DNA of 5,659 nt from Candidatus Omnitrophota bacterium (lineage in GTDB: Bacteria; Omnitrophota; Gorgyraeia; Gygaellales; Profunditerraquicolaceae), in contig JAGOIJ010000109.1 of NCBI GenBank assembly GCA_017995695.1, positions 1-5,659 on the forward strand, given 5' to 3'. The position numbers and the translations under genes are program-made. Below the pieces are notes generated by a model that was not told the origin of the DNA, ran no database searches, and saw only the letters and a list, made by a program, of their open reading frames with translations. Below, piece by piece: positions 4,881 through 5,659 of the stretch. Position 1 is the first letter of the stretch, and every line of letters begins with the position of its first letter.

Positions 4881-5659
4881 TACAGCTTGATATTGCGCAT
4901 CCTCTGGATTGCTTCTTGAATTCTTGTTTCAGGCACGGTCAGCGCCATCCGGATATAGCCTTCGCCATAGGCGCCGAACCCGACGCCGGGCGTTGCGACA
5001 ATATCCGCTTTTGCTAAAAGCATCCCGGCAAAATCTATGGAACTTATTTTTCTGGGAATCTTGATCCATACATAAAAGGTCGCCTTTGGCATGGCAACCT
5101 CAAAACCTAAGCCTTGCAAACCATTAACCAGGACATCCCTGCGTTTTTGATATAACAAATTCATCGAGCCAATATACTCCTGCGGACCTTCAAGTGCCGC
5201 AATCCCTGCAAGTTGAACCGCAGAAAAAATCCCTGAATCAACATTTGACTTAACTTTAGCTAACGCGGCAACGAGATTTGCATTTCCACAAGCCCAACCC
5301 ACGCGCCAGCCCGTCATATTATACGTTTTAGATAAAGAGTGGAATTCGATCGCAATCTCTTTAGCGCCTTCGAATTCAAGGAAACTCGCTGGCTTAAATC
5401 CGTCATAAGCCATCTCTGAATATGCCAAATCAGAGACAACGATGAGTTTGTGTTTACGGGCGAAAGCAATCACGGCGCGAAAGAACCCACGCTCTGCAAC
5501 CGCAGAGGTTGGGTTATTAGGATAATTGATATATAATAATTTCGCTTTCTTTAAAATCCGGTCAGGAATCTTTTTTAGATCCGGAAGAAAATTGTTCGTT
5601 GCCAACAGCGGCATGCTATACGGCTGACCTCCGGCAAGAATGGTCCCGCCCTTATAAGG
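4880..5659 (-). CDS. dapL: LL-diaminopimelate aminotransferase-like class I/II PLP aminotransferase, C-terminal two-thirds (5' end beyond the window)
   Basis: The frame is open to the right edge, giving 259 residues; the ATG at 5614 is internal, because YKGGTILAGGQPYSMPL continues the family sequence across it. DapL converts tetrahydrodipicolinate plus glutamate directly to LL-diaminopimelate, a short route to lysine and peptidoglycan diaminopimelate. Visible fold-type I features, numbered from the first visible codon, are NYPNNPTSAV (45-54), SDLAYSE (76-82) with the Asp that pairs with the pyridine nitrogen, SLSKTYNMTGWRVGW (108-122) with the Schiff-base lysine K111, and GYIRMAL (234-240) with the substrate-carboxylate arginine R237. 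SLSKTYNMTGWRVG and the GG.PY.MPL region favour DapL over aspartate or alanine aminotransferases. About 130 N-terminal residues are likely missing. A related aminotransferase such as a methionine or alanine aminotransferase cannot be fully excluded. It is the first visible gene of the operon and couples to folK by a 1-base overlap. Confidence 0.85.
   Translation of the reverse strand, partial: PYKGGTILAGGQPYSMPLLATNNFLPDLKKIPDRILKKAKLLYINYPNNPTSAVAERGFFRAVIAFARKHKLIVVSDLAYSEMAYDGFKPASFLEFEGAKEIAIEFHSLSKTYNMTGWRVGWACGNANLVAALAKVKSNVDSGIFSAVQLAGIAALEGPQEYIGSMNLLYQKRRDVLVNGLQGLGFEVAMPKATFYVWIKIPRKISSIDFAGMLLAKADIVATPGVGFGAYGEGYIRMALTVPETRIQEAIQRMRNIKL

Overview
The window looks like one piece of a bacterial chromosome of moderate GC, and every gene I can support lies on the minus strand. 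The makeup is bacterial: a PLP LL-diaminopimelate aminotransferase, HPPK, pantothenate synthetase, UvrA, and a TPR-bearing GT-C membrane enzyme. It fits an uncultured, deep-branching Gram-negative lineage. Omnitrophota or a similar candidate phylum is my impression from gene style and repeats, but nothing here proves it.

Reading in the direction of transcription (right to left), the first block is a tight five-gene operon from 5659 to 841. It holds dapL (5' end beyond the window), folK, panC, a TMTC-like GT-C/TPR membrane protein and nadX. The joins are 1-nt overlaps of the TAATG type (dapL/folK and panC/GT-C), a 14-nt overlap (folK/panC) and a 2-nt gap (GT-C/nadX), so one transcript with translational coupling is very likely. 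Four of the five genes are biosynthetic: lysine or peptidoglycan diaminopimelate, folate, pantothenate/CoA and NAD. Three of the pathways (DapL, PanC through beta-alanine, NadX) draw on aspartate. The membrane protein is the functional outlier.

The second block, 545-840, is 296 bases with no credible gene. It is filled by a cluster of short palindromic, MITE/REP-like repeats. There is one complete hairpin element (702-773), two left-end fragments (636-653 and 673-690) and one collapsed remnant (about 780-802).

The third block, 314-544, encodes a 76-residue, strongly basic protein of unknown function made of two near-identical 28-residue units. A long stem-loop that can act as a terminator follows it at 255-303.

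The last block, 1-187, is the start of uvrA, which continues beyond the left edge. Bases 188-254 are its leader, with only weak promoter-like and ribosome-binding sequences. I saw no tRNA, rRNA, CRISPR array, transposase gene or phage gene.
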